The notes below the pieces were generated by a model. The model did no database searches and was not told the origin of the DNA. It saw only the letters and a program-made list of their open reading frames with translations. A program made the translations under genes and the position numbers. Below, piece by piece: positions 45,607-54,542 of a stretch of 64,000 nt of DNA. The stretch is taken from positions 9,052,001-9,116,000 of the forward strand of contig NZ_CP053452.2 in NCBI RefSeq assembly GCF_013128195.2, read 5' to 3'. The stretch comes from Frigoriglobus tundricola (GTDB taxonomy: Bacteria > Planctomycetota > Planctomycetia > Gemmatales > Gemmataceae). How positions within the stretch are numbered: the stretch's first letter is position 1; each line of letters begins with the position of its first letter.

Positions 45607-45976
45607 ATCCGCACGCTCTACGCCGTCGAACAGGAGATCATCGACGAGAAACTCGCGGGTGATGTCGTGGTATCGCGGCGACACGCGCGGGCCGGGCCGA
45701 TCCTGCGGAAATTGCGTGAGCGGCTGGGCGTGGAGCAACGTACTGCGTTTCCCGAAAAGTCCCTCCGGCCAGGCGGGGTCGGATGAAATCAACCAGAGGC
45801 CGCCGCTAGGCCTCTACCTGGACGAGGCCCGGTTCACGATCGTCAACATGCCGTACGCGCGGTGCGACTGTTGGCGGTCGGCCGCAAGAACTGGCTGTTC
45901 ATTGGTGGTGACGGTGGGCTGCCGAATCTCCTGACGGACGTCTGGGCCAAACAGCACCTCCCCACCGGCCGCTGAG
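45607..45976 (+). pseudogene. IS66-family TnpC transposase remnant
   Basis: Plus-strand fragments match IS66 TnpC style: RTLYAVEQEIIDEKLAG, RAGPILRKLRERLGVEQR, AFPEKSL, then (other phase) YLDEARFTIVN and AVRLLAVGRKNWLFIGGDGG. The catalytic centre between them is missing and phases are broken. It abuts the metE remnant, so the insertion probably destroyed metE and then decayed. Confidence 0.75.
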
Positions 45977-46141
45977 TTCCCAACGCGCCCGCCGCCCGAA
46001 CTCAACGCACATGCACGTCCCTTCGGTTGACGCTTACGAAACTTTCGGACACAGAATCGGGAAGACCCAACCTGCCGTAGCAGGGTTGCTGCGGTTCGGA
46101 TAGTTCGCGCATTTTTTGCCGCCGGCATCGGCTCTATTAGG
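45977..46141. other. Upstream region of the sigma-WD40 gene
   Basis: About 165 bases between the IS66 remnant and the sigma-factor gene. No coding sequence. It is presumably the promoter region of the sigma factor gene, but no confident -35/-10 pair was found. Confidence 0.3.
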
Positions 46142-49141
46142 GTGATGATGATCTACCCCCCCTCTCCCCCGCGGGTCGCACCTGACGCCGAACTCGTCCG
46201 CCAGTTCATCGCCGGCAACGAGGCGGCGTTCGAACTGCTGGTGTGGCGGTATCGCGGACTGGTGTTCGACGTGTGTCGCCGCACCCTCGGCCACTCGCAC
46301 GACGCCGAAGACGCCGCCCAGGCCGCGTTCCTGGTGTTCGCCAAGAAGGCGGAATCGGTGCGGGCGGATCACCTCGCCGGATGGCTGGCGCGGGTGGCCC
46401 ATCGGTGCGCCCTGCGGGTGCGCGGTCGCCGTCCGGCGTTCGCCGAACTGCCCGACGTGCCCGCCCCACCTCGACCCGCGGTCCCACTCGACGGCGTTCT
46501 CGACGCCGAACTCGACCGCCTGCCGGAGAAGTACCGCCGGCCCATCGTGCTGTGCTACCTGCACGGGCTGAGCTACGCCGAGGCGAGCGAACAACTGAAC
46601 TGCCCGACCGGGACCCTGTGCGGCTGGCTCACCCGCGGGAAGGAACTCCTCCGGAAGCGACTGGCCCGGCGGGGCATCGAGGTGCCGGTCGGCGCCCTCG
46701 CCGTTTACCTGAGCGGATTGGGACGCACGGCGTCCGCGTCCCATCGACTGGTCCGAACCATCACCACGGCGGCGCTGAACTTCGTCGCCGGAGAACCCCG
46801 GCCCGACCCGGCCGCCGCCATCGCTCACGGAGTGCTTCAGATGATGACGCTGAAACGAACCGCCGCCTTCGGACTCCTCGGGTTCTTCACGACGGTGGTC
46901 GTGGCGGTCGCCGCGCTGTTGGCGGATGACCCGAGGACAGCAGACGAACCGAAGGTGTTGGCGGCCGAACCGGAGAAGCCGGTTGCGATCGAACGCACCA
47001 TCGGTAAGGAGCCGAAGTACCAAGGGAAGCCGGCGTACTGCCTACTGGTGTTCGACGCGGGGGCCAAACACCGCGTGTGGCTCGTCCACGACGGCGACAC
47101 CTTGTACGTGGACAAGAACGGCAACGGCGACCTGACCGACGGCGGGGAGCAGGTGGCCGCCAAGAAACAGACAGCGGACGAAGAGGTGGACCAAGTGTTC
47201 GAGGTGGGCGACGTGACCGTCGGCGGGAAGACGCACAAGGGGTTGACCGTCTCCACCGCGCGGCTCGACCGCCTGGTGGCCAACAACCTCCTCGCCACCA
47301 TCGCCCCGATCGAGCCGACGCTGAAAAAGGACAAGGCGGCCGTGGTGTACGCCCTCCAGGTGGAGAGCGAGCGGCCGGGGGTGAAGGGGGCCGGGGCCGG
47401 CGGGCGGGTGCAGTACCGCGTCGGCCCGTTCGACGCCAACGGGGTGCTCCGGTTCGCCCCCACCACCGCCGCCGCCCCGGTCATCCACCTCGGCGGGCGG
47501 TTCGAATTGTGGAGCCAGTTCGGCGAGCAGATCCTACGCCCCGGGCGGGACTCGTGCCTCCGCATGGTCGTTGGCGCGCCCGGCTTCGGGCCCGGCACCC
47601 TCGCCTTCATCCCGTACGACAACACCATCCCGGACGACGCCCATCCGGTGGCGGAGGTCACCTTCCCGGCCAGGCCGGGGGAGAAGCCCCGCACGCAGGC
47701 GGTGCCGATGAACTTCCGGACGTGCGGGTACAGCATCGACGCACGGTTCACGTGTGGCGAAGAGACCGGCTCGGCCACGGTGAGGTTCCACTTCGACGCC
47801 TGGAAGGAGGGGAATGTCGCCCCCACCACCTACCGCATGGCCGTCCAGCCGCCGCCCAAGCTCACCGGCCCGAAAGCCGAGCCGGTGTCCGAACGGCTCG
47901 TCGCCACCCTACCGCACCCCGGACCGCGTGCGATCCCCCTCGCCCGTTACTCGCCCGACGGCAAACGGTTGCTGGTCGCAGGTGACATGGGCTCCGGCGT
48001 GGTGCAACTTTGGGATGTGGACGGGCGGAAGGAACTGCTCCAGATCGCTGGGGCGAAGCGCGTCAGCAGCAGCAAGGATCCGGAGCCGTCCTTCCTCGCC
48101 GAAGAGTACGCCCTGCTCAGCCCGGACGGGAAGACGCTGTACGTTCCCACCCGCGGGGAGAACGTCGCTCGGGTGGAGCGGGGCGGCAAGAGAGCCGACC
48201 TGATCGAGAACCTCGGCCGCGTCCGCCGGTGGGACCTCACCACCAAGAAGGAACTCGATCCGTACTCCCCGCCGACCGGGTGGGGCAACCTGATGGCCGA
48301 CCTGTCGCCGGGCGGCCGGTTCCTCTATTCCATCGAACACAAGGACCACCTGCGGGACGGTGACCGGGAGGCGCGGCTGGTGGTCTGGGACACGAACACC
48401 GGCGAGCGCGTGGCGCTCCTGAAGGGGCATTACGGCAACGTGCCGGTGTTCCTGCCCGGTGACCGCGGCATCGCCACCACGCAACTCGACAAGGAAGGCC
48501 AAGTGACCGTTCGCGTTCACTCCCTGCCGGACGGCAAAGAGGTGGTGTCGAAGTCGCACCCCTGCCCGGAGGGGAGGGCCGCCCGCTTTGTGGGCGCGTC
48601 ACCGGACGGCAAACTGCTGGCGGTGAACCTGGGCGGGAAGAAGGGGGAGACGACCACCACCCTGTTCCTTGACGCCGAATCGTTGGAGGAAACCGCCCGC
48701 TGGACCGCCCCGGCCAACCCGACCGGGTTCGGCTACACGCCCGGACGGTTCGCCCCGAACGGCAAGCGGTTCCTGGCGGTCGACGGCGAGAACACCTTGC
48801 ACATTTGGGACGTGGCCGCGAAGCAGGTGGCGCGGACGGTGAAACTGGACCAAAGCGGGTGGCAATCGGTGGTGAGCGGAGACGGCCGCTGGTTCGCCAC
48901 GACATGGACGCCGCCCGACCCGAACAAGTTCGCCAACCAAGTCCAGCTCGACCCGGAGAGCCTGCCGCAACCGCGGGCGGTACTGGTGGACCTGAACGAC
49001 CCCACCGCGAAGCCGGTCACGCTCGTCGCGCCGCGGGGGATCAGCTGGGGCATGGCGCTCCGGCCGGACGGCAAGCAGTTGGCCCTTGGCGGGTCCGGCG
49101 GGGTCCACCTGTTCGACCTGACGACGCTCGGCGGGAAGTAA
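46142..49141 (+). CDS. ECF sigma factor fused to a membrane helix and WD40-type repeats
   Basis: 999 residues. Residues about 15-90 are sigma region 2 (AELVRQFIAGNEAAFELLVWRYRGLVFDVCRRTLGHSHDAEDAAQAAFLVF). Residues about 120-175 are sigma region 4 (LDRLPEKYRRPIVLCYLHGLSYAEASEQLNCPTGTLCGWLTRGKELL). A hydrophobic helix at about 241-261 (AAFGLLGFFTTVVVAVAALL) follows, then a long extracytoplasmic-looking beta region and WD40/PD40-like blades (VQLWDVDGRKELL, LHIWDVAAKQVA). Planctomycetes are known to have ECF sigma factors with C-terminal sensory or WD40 domains. The fusion implies that the membrane-held sigma is controlled in cis by the outer domain, in place of a separate anti-sigma factor. Confidence 0.92.
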   Translation: MMMIYPPSPPRVAPDAELVRQFIAGNEAAFELLVWRYRGLVFDVCRRTLGHSHDAEDAAQAAFLVFAKKAESVRADHLAGWLARVAHRCALRVRGRRPAFAELPDVPAPPRPAVPLDGVLDAELDRLPEKYRRPIVLCYLHGLSYAEASEQLNCPTGTLCGWLTRGKELLRKRLARRGIEVPVGALAVYLSGLGRTASASHRLVRTITTAALNFVAGEPRPDPAAAIAHGVLQMMTLKRTAAFGLLGFFTTVVVAVAALLADDPRTADEPKVLAAEPEKPVAIERTIGKEPKYQGKPAYCLLVFDAGAKHRVWLVHDGDTLYVDKNGNGDLTDGGEQVAAKKQTADEEVDQVFEVGDVTVGGKTHKGLTVSTARLDRLVANNLLATIAPIEPTLKKDKAAVVYALQVESERPGVKGAGAGGRVQYRVGPFDANGVLRFAPTTAAAPVIHLGGRFELWSQFGEQILRPGRDSCLRMVVGAPGFGPGTLAFIPYDNTIPDDAHPVAEVTFPARPGEKPRTQAVPMNFRTCGYSIDARFTCGEETGSATVRFHFDAWKEGNVAPTTYRMAVQPPPKLTGPKAEPVSERLVATLPHPGPRAIPLARYSPDGKRLLVAGDMGSGVVQLWDVDGRKELLQIAGAKRVSSSKDPEPSFLAEEYALLSPDGKTLYVPTRGENVARVERGGKRADLIENLGRVRRWDLTTKKELDPYSPPTGWGNLMADLSPGGRFLYSIEHKDHLRDGDREARLVVWDTNTGERVALLKGHYGNVPVFLPGDRGIATTQLDKEGQVTVRVHSLPDGKEVVSKSHPCPEGRAARFVGASPDGKLLAVNLGGKKGETTTTLFLDAESLEETARWTAPANPTGFGYTPGRFAPNGKRFLAVDGENTLHIWDVAAKQVARTVKLDQSGWQSVVSGDGRWFATTWTPPDPNKFANQVQLDPESLPQPRAVLVDLNDPTAKPVTLVAPRGISWGMALRPDGKQLALGGSGGVHLFDLTTLGGK

Positions 49142-49671
49142 AAAACCGGGGCGGGTGGCGGCCGAGACGGACCCCGGCGGGATGCCGAAGGTCCGCTGGT
49201 CCCCCAGCCGCTCCGCGGGCACCACGGTACGACGGCCAATACGTGGCCCGACGATCCGTTGGACACATCGTTATGGCCGGCCCCTCGTGATGCCCGAATC
49301 CCCTAGAACACCGGGGTCCGTCGCAGCGTAGGTGGCAAAACCGGTTGCTGATGCACCGAAAGCGCCCGGCGACGCCGCACCGGACGCTTTCGGCTGTAGG
49401 CACTTGAAGGCTCCGGTGGATGTGGGGATTCGTTAGTTACTGCGCGGGCGTGCCTTGGGCTCAACTCAGTTGTGAAACCGAGTCGAGCGTATAACAGCGG
49501 TCCTTACCGTCCCCGGTCGGGCCGCCCGAGATGAGCGCGGGGGGAAATGATCGCACCAACGGGCGCTGGGCCGGTCGGTACCGTGAAGCGAGATTTGTGA
49601 GTAGGGAGGGCGGGGCCGCATAGAACTGGGTCGCCCTCTCCGCCGGGACGGGCGGATAAGAGTGCCCGGTC
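49142..49671. other. Intergenic region downstream of the orphan riboswitch
   Basis: About 530 bases between the sigma-WD40 stop and the cobalamin riboswitch. No convincing gene. A 9-bp stem CCGAAAGCG/CGCTTTCGG lies at 49356-49393. On the minus strand, near 49461-49530, the frame ALISGGPTGDGKDRCYTLDS vaguely recalls a GspE/PilT Walker A region, too degraded to call. Confidence 0.4.
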
Positions 49672-49850
49672 ACAGGCAGGCAGGTCCTCGAGCTTACGGC
49701 TCGTAACGGGTTCGGGCGGCCTTCCCGCGGCGTGTCCGCAGTGGCTGTGGTGCCCGCTCCCTTGACCGAATACAGCACCAGCCTTGCGCCGGACTCTCAC
49801 CGGCTTCCCTTTTGATACCCCCACTTCGTCCGAAGTGGGGGAACCTGTCG
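49672..49850 (-). promoter_or_regulatory. Second cobalamin riboswitch, apparently orphan
   Basis: On the minus strand: P2 hairpin (CCCCCACTTCG/CGAAGTGGGGG), AAAAGGGAAGCCGGTGAGAG, GGTGCTGTA, AGCCACTGCGGACACGCCG, GCGGGAAGGC and GAGGACCTGCC, closing in P1 (ACAGG/CCTGT). All the conserved blocks of the cobalamin element are present in order. Yet no B12-type gene follows on the minus strand; the next gene there is convergent (the sigma-WD40 gene). Confidence 0.9.
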
Positions 49851-49903
49851 GAACGTACAGATCATCCACTGGCCACCGCGACCGACCAAGAATGGGCGCG
49901 GCT

Positions 49904-51628
49904 TCAATTCTTCTGCTTGAACGCGTAAAGCGTTTTCTCGGTCATCACGAACAGCACGCCGTTGGCCACGACCGGGGTCGAGCGGATCGGTGCGTCGAAT
50001 TCGATCTTGGCGATCAGGTACTTGTCGGCCACCTGCTGCTGACGCGCCTTGATCTCTTTTCGCGCGCCCTTCAAATCGGTCGCGGTGAGCCCCTCCAGCT
50101 CGTCGTGCTTCGAGGGCTTCTTGTCGTGCTTGAACACGAACAGATCGCCACTGTCCGTCGCCAGGTACACCTTGCCATCGACGTAGTACGAGGAGCCCCA
50201 GATCGAGGCCTTCGTGTCGTACTTCCAGTAGTGTTCGCCGGTCTGGGCGTTCATGCAGTGGAGCTGGCCCGACAGCTCGGAGATGTAGAGGATGTCGTCC
50301 ACGATGCACGCGGTGGACATGGTGCGCCCGAACTTGAAGTCGCGCGAGGCCCACTTGCGGTTCTCCTCACCGCCGAAGTGCCACACGACGCACGAGTTCG
50401 GGTTCGGCCGCTCGCCGATCACGTCCTTCCCGTCCGCCCCCTTGGTGCGCGTTTCCAGCACCTTCGAGATGTCGGCCCCCTTCCCGACCTTCTCCTTTTT
50501 CGGCGCGATGCAGAAGAAGTGCGAGATCCCGGTGCTGTGTTCCGGGTCCTGCCCGAGCCCGATGTAAACCTTGTTGTCGTAAATGACGGGCGTGCCGATG
50601 TAGTCGCTCCGGGTGCCGGTGCCACCCAGTTCGTACACCGAGTCCTTCGGGTTCCCATCAAACTTCCAGATCAGCTCCCCGGTCTCCGGTACGAAGCTGT
50701 AGATCCACCCGTCCCCGCCCGGGAAGATCACCTGCTTGATGCCGTCGATCTCGGCGTAGGCGGCGTTCGACCACTGGCCGTGCATGATGTTCTTGCCCGG
50801 CAGACTGCTCTTCCACTTGAGTTTGCCGGTGTACTTGTCCAGCGCGATGAAACTCGGGGCGTTCGGGCTGGGCAGGTTGATGTGGCCGTCGTCGACGCCG
50901 TTGGCGGTGTGGACGAACACCGTGTCGCCGACGATCAGCGGGCACCCGGCCGACATGTTGTGCGGGAACACGTTGTGTTCCTTCATCATGTCGTACTGCC
51001 AGATGATGTCGGCGTCGGTCTTTTCCTTGTACTTCTCGCCCTGGAACCCCTGGTTCCCGTCGGAGAACCCTTTGGCGTCCAGGCACATGAGCGTACACCG
51101 GTTGCTGACGTAGTACACGCGGTCGCCCTCGACCGTCGGGGTCGCGCACACGCCCTCCTCGGGCCAGTCGTTCACGCGCCCGGACTCGAGCTTGTCGTGG
51201 ACCGCCTGCCAGAGGAACTTGCCGGTCTTCTCGTCGAACACCATGAGCACGCCCATGTCCACCGGCTCGACCACGCCGGCCTTGCTGCGGTGAATGTCGC
51301 GGTCGGCGTTGCGCGGGCGCTGGTTGTTGGTGCCGACGTACACCCGGCCGCCCGCGACGGTCGGCCCGCCGTAGGCCTTCGAGCCGAGGTCCGCCTTCCA
51401 CAGCAGGACGCTCTTGTCCTCGGGTTCGAACTTGCCGGGGATGTCCTTGGCCGTGAGGTTCACCATGTTGCGGGAGACCGTCCCGCCGAACATGGAGCAC
51501 TCCACCTTCCCTTCGGACTTCGGTGGGGACTCGGGCGGGGCCGCCGCATCGGCCACGAGGGCCGTTGCGGCGACCAGGGCGAAAAAGGCGGCGAGCCGGG
51601 CCGGCCGCGAACGGAACACGCGTGTCAT
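49904..51628 (-). CDS. Secreted PQQ-like beta-propeller protein
   Basis: 574 residues from the ATG at 51628 (AGGAG upstream). A signal peptide (LAAFFALVAATALVADA) precedes repeated propeller blades: LLWKADLGSKAYGGPTVAGGRVYVGTNNQ, VFDEKTGKFLWQAVHD, IALDKYTGKLKWKSSLPGKNIMHGQWS, WIYSFVPETGELIWKFDGNP and HCMNAQTGEHYWKYDTKASIWGSSYYVDGKVYLAT. No quinoprotein active-site signature was noted. It lies 49 bases behind the larger relative at 51678 on the same strand, so the two are an operon, probably partners. Confidence 0.88.
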   Translation of the reverse strand: MTRVFRSRPARLAAFFALVAATALVADAAAPPESPPKSEGKVECSMFGGTVSRNMVNLTAKDIPGKFEPEDKSVLLWKADLGSKAYGGPTVAGGRVYVGTNNQRPRNADRDIHRSKAGVVEPVDMGVLMVFDEKTGKFLWQAVHDKLESGRVNDWPEEGVCATPTVEGDRVYYVSNRCTLMCLDAKGFSDGNQGFQGEKYKEKTDADIIWQYDMMKEHNVFPHNMSAGCPLIVGDTVFVHTANGVDDGHINLPSPNAPSFIALDKYTGKLKWKSSLPGKNIMHGQWSNAAYAEIDGIKQVIFPGGDGWIYSFVPETGELIWKFDGNPKDSVYELGGTGTRSDYIGTPVIYDNKVYIGLGQDPEHSTGISHFFCIAPKKEKVGKGADISKVLETRTKGADGKDVIGERPNPNSCVVWHFGGEENRKWASRDFKFGRTMSTACIVDDILYISELSGQLHCMNAQTGEHYWKYDTKASIWGSSYYVDGKVYLATDSGDLFVFKHDKKPSKHDELEGLTATDLKGARKEIKARQQQVADKYLIAKIEFDAPIRSTPVVANGVLFVMTEKTLYAFKQKN

Positions 51629-51677
51629 CGTCTGCTCCTGGCTGAACATGGTTTGGGGTGACCGGTGCGGTTCGGGC

Positions 51678-53996
51678 TCACTTCTTGGCGTTCGGGGTAA
51701 TGGCAATGTTGTCGTAGTAGCAGTTGGCCCCGGTCAGGGTGGCGGTACTGTTGGTTACGTACCCGTACAGCCCGGCCGAGCCCACGCGGTTCGGGCTCGG
51801 GTCCTCGAACTCGACGGTCCACGCCTCCGGCTCGGGATCGCCCCGCTTCCACACCTTCCCGCGCACGATCGCGGTCTTCTCTTTTTGCTCGATCGTGAGC
51901 TTCGCGGTGTACCACACGTCGGGCTGCCAGTCGAAGTCCTCGATGCGGGTGATCCGCGGCCGGGCCTCCCAGGAAAACAGGCGCACCTGGCGCTTCTTGC
52001 TGTCCGGGTCGGTCTTCCCGTCCAGCACGAGCGTGTAGCGCGAGTTGATGATGCCGAAATCGGCCATCCCGTCGCGCACCCGCGTGCCCATCAGGTCCGC
52101 CTGGATCGTATAGTTCGCGCTATCCGGCAGCGTGATGAACGTGTTCGCCTTTGCCAGTGGCGGGCGCGGGTCGTTGTTGTTCTTCATCAGCACCATGTTG
52201 CCGTCGGCGAGTTTCACCACGGTGAACTTGCCGTTCGCGTTGACCCACCCGCCCGGGGACGAACCCGCAGGGGCCTTTTCGAAATCCTGTTTCCAGGAGA
52301 TCTGCGCGGCGACCCGGACCCGCGCGCGGGCCTTGATCCCGCCGCCGTCGAACTCGACGTACCCTTGCTGCGCGGGCACGGGGGCGACGGCCAACTCCCC
52401 GTTATCAATTTTACCCTGGAGGGCGGGGGGCTGTGCCCCGGTCGGGGTTTTGGCCGGCAGCGGAAGCGCCCAGGTGGCGGGCGGCGACGGGCGGGTGTCC
52501 TTCACCTCGCGGCCGTTCGCGTCCACGTACACGACCTGAAATTTGGCCTTTCCGCTCGGCTTCAGCACCACATCGGCCGGGAACAACCGCGCGCCGGCCA
52601 CGGCATCATCCTTGTACGGCGTTTCCGGGGGCAACGACGGGTACTTTACCACTTCCGGCTTGGTGTTCGGCAGCCCGAGGCACCAGAGGGACGCCGCCGA
52701 GACGAAGTACACGCGCCCGTTTACGGCGATCGGAGTGCCGTTGGTCTCGGAGTAAATGCCCTTGGGCTCCTTGAACCGGAATTCGAAGGTGTCGCCTTCG
52801 TCGGGTTTCGAATTGCCGTTGAGTGTGAGGATGAGCATGCGCCGCTGCACGTCGTTGATGTAGAGCTTGCCGTCGGCGATGAGCGGCGAGCCGCGCACCT
52901 CATTGGCGTAGCGGTACTTCCACAGTTCCTTGCCGCTCTTGGCGTTGAAGCAGTGCAGGTCGCCCACGTCGTCGGCGGCGTAGAGCAACCCGTCCGCGAT
53001 CGCCGGAGAGGTCAGCCCGAACCGCACGGACTTCCGGTACTCCCACACGAGTTCCGGCTTGCCATCCGTACCGATTTTGGAGGCGTCCAGGCAAATGATG
53101 CGGCCGTACGGCCCGCCCTCCGGGTTCTCGTCGCCGTGGACCGCGTACACGTAGTTGCCGCTGACGAGGGGGGCCGGGTTCGCGGCCCCGGAGCAATACT
53201 GGTAGCTCCAGATGCGTTCGCCGGTCCGCAGCTTGATGGCGTGCAGATATCCGTCGCCGCCCCCCGTTAGCAGCACGCGCTGGCCGTTCAGCACGGCCAC
53301 GATCGGGTTCGAACCGTAGGTTTCCTTACTGGGGAAGCCCGGATCGAACCACCACACGACCTCTCCGGTCTTGCCGTCGAACGCGACGAACCGGTTGGCC
53401 CCGCGGGAGAAATCGCCCCAGCTCGAGCTGATCATCCCGACGATCACCAGGCCGCTATCGAAGATCGGGGCCGGCAGGCGCCCGCCGTAGCCGCTGGCCC
53501 GGCCGTACTCCTCGGTCAAGCTGTGCTTCCAAACGAGCTTTCCGGCTTTGTCGAGGCACAAGAGTTCCCCACCGGTCGTCTGGGCGTACACGTGGCCGGT
53601 TGCGGGATCGCCGGTGAGGGGCGCCCACGCGACCCGCGTGGACACGATGTCGGTGTGGAACACGTTGACCCGATAGCTCCAGTGCAGCTTTCCGTTCTGC
53701 TCGTCGACGCACACCAACTGCTCGGCCTCTTCGAGCCCGCTGCCGGTGCCCTGGATCACGTACACCCGCCCGTCCATCACGAGCGGCGCGCAGCGCCCGC
53801 CGTAGGGCGCGGTCCAGACAACGTTACCCTCTTTCCCTTTCGTCGGATCGAACTCTCCGGGCAGGTTCTTCTCAAGCGAATGCCCGTTTTGCATCGGCCC
53901 GCGCCAGTGAATCCAGTCCGCGGCCCGCGCGGCGGGCGCGCGGGCAACGAGCGCGAGTACGGCCAGGACGAGGGCGAGCATTCGGACGGATGGCAT
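51678..53996 (-). CDS. Secreted PQQ-like beta-propeller protein with C-terminal domain
   Basis: 772 residues; the ATG at 53996 has GAGGAG eight bases upstream. A signal peptide (LALVLAVLALVARAPAARA) and DWIHWRGPMQNGHSLEKNLPGE open a PQQ-type propeller (AGKLVWKHSLTEEYGRASGYGGRL, GERIWSYQYCSGAANPAPLVSGNYVYAVHG, SGKELWKYRYANEVRGSPLIADGKLYI). The C-terminal quarter is a separate jelly-roll-like domain (DFEKAPAGSSPGGWVNANGKFTVV, VWYTAKLTIEQKEKTAIVRGKVWKRGDPEPEAWTVEFED) of the glycoside-binding/laminin-G style. It is first of a two-gene operon with 49904-51628. Confidence 0.88.
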   Translation of the reverse strand: MPSVRMLALVLAVLALVARAPAARAADWIHWRGPMQNGHSLEKNLPGEFDPTKGKEGNVVWTAPYGGRCAPLVMDGRVYVIQGTGSGLEEAEQLVCVDEQNGKLHWSYRVNVFHTDIVSTRVAWAPLTGDPATGHVYAQTTGGELLCLDKAGKLVWKHSLTEEYGRASGYGGRLPAPIFDSGLVIVGMISSSWGDFSRGANRFVAFDGKTGEVVWWFDPGFPSKETYGSNPIVAVLNGQRVLLTGGGDGYLHAIKLRTGERIWSYQYCSGAANPAPLVSGNYVYAVHGDENPEGGPYGRIICLDASKIGTDGKPELVWEYRKSVRFGLTSPAIADGLLYAADDVGDLHCFNAKSGKELWKYRYANEVRGSPLIADGKLYINDVQRRMLILTLNGNSKPDEGDTFEFRFKEPKGIYSETNGTPIAVNGRVYFVSAASLWCLGLPNTKPEVVKYPSLPPETPYKDDAVAGARLFPADVVLKPSGKAKFQVVYVDANGREVKDTRPSPPATWALPLPAKTPTGAQPPALQGKIDNGELAVAPVPAQQGYVEFDGGGIKARARVRVAAQISWKQDFEKAPAGSSPGGWVNANGKFTVVKLADGNMVLMKNNNDPRPPLAKANTFITLPDSANYTIQADLMGTRVRDGMADFGIINSRYTLVLDGKTDPDSKKRQVRLFSWEARPRITRIEDFDWQPDVWYTAKLTIEQKEKTAIVRGKVWKRGDPEPEAWTVEFEDPSPNRVGSAGLYGYVTNSTATLTGANCYYDNIAITPNAKK

Positions 53997-54542
53997 AAGT
54001 AACTCCTCACGGGCGGGTGTGTCGGTATGCCCGGTGCGGGTCGGAGCGGTTCACAGGTATGGTACGAACGGGTGGCGTGGCGGTGAGCGCTTGCAGATTC
54101 CTAAACGGCCGCCCCTGAACATGAGCGCGGGACCGTGATTCTGGGCAATACAGAGACCCGTTTCGGTTCTTACACTTAAGGCGGGCAAGTATGGCCCGCG
54201 GAAACGGTGACGGGGAACGATGAGTTGTTAATTTCACCCGCCCCGGTCGCCGAGGTGAAGACGGCAGCCTTCGGATGCCCCTCCACGGCTACCTCCGACC
54301 GGGAGTTCGATCCAACGAACAGAGAAATACGCAAGATTTCCGAGGGCTCCACCCAAATTGGGCGCACAATTGAAGAGCTTGATGCTCTCGGCCCGGCCAC
54401 ATAAGAGGCCCAACGGAACTCGGCGGGGACGGTCCGATTGTTCTCCATGACCGGAAGTGGGTGAGAATAATTTTCCGCTTTGGTAATACAAAAATCAATA
54501 ACGTAATACCGGCGCCTCCGGCCGCTGACGTCGAGGTGTGAA
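53997..54542. other. Divergent intergenic region
   Basis: About 545 bases between the divergent PQQ-like gene and the first deoxyhypusine-synthase-like gene. It is AT-rich around 54470-54515 (TTTTCCGC, TAATACAAAAATC, AATAACGTAATACC), which probably contains the promoter for 54543. No coding signature was recognised. Confidence 0.45.

Noticed and set aside
49461..49778. 105-residue minus-strand frame over the riboswitch
   Set aside because: It runs through the riboswitch itself and has no recognisable sequence apart from a vague Walker-A-like stretch; not supportable as a gene.
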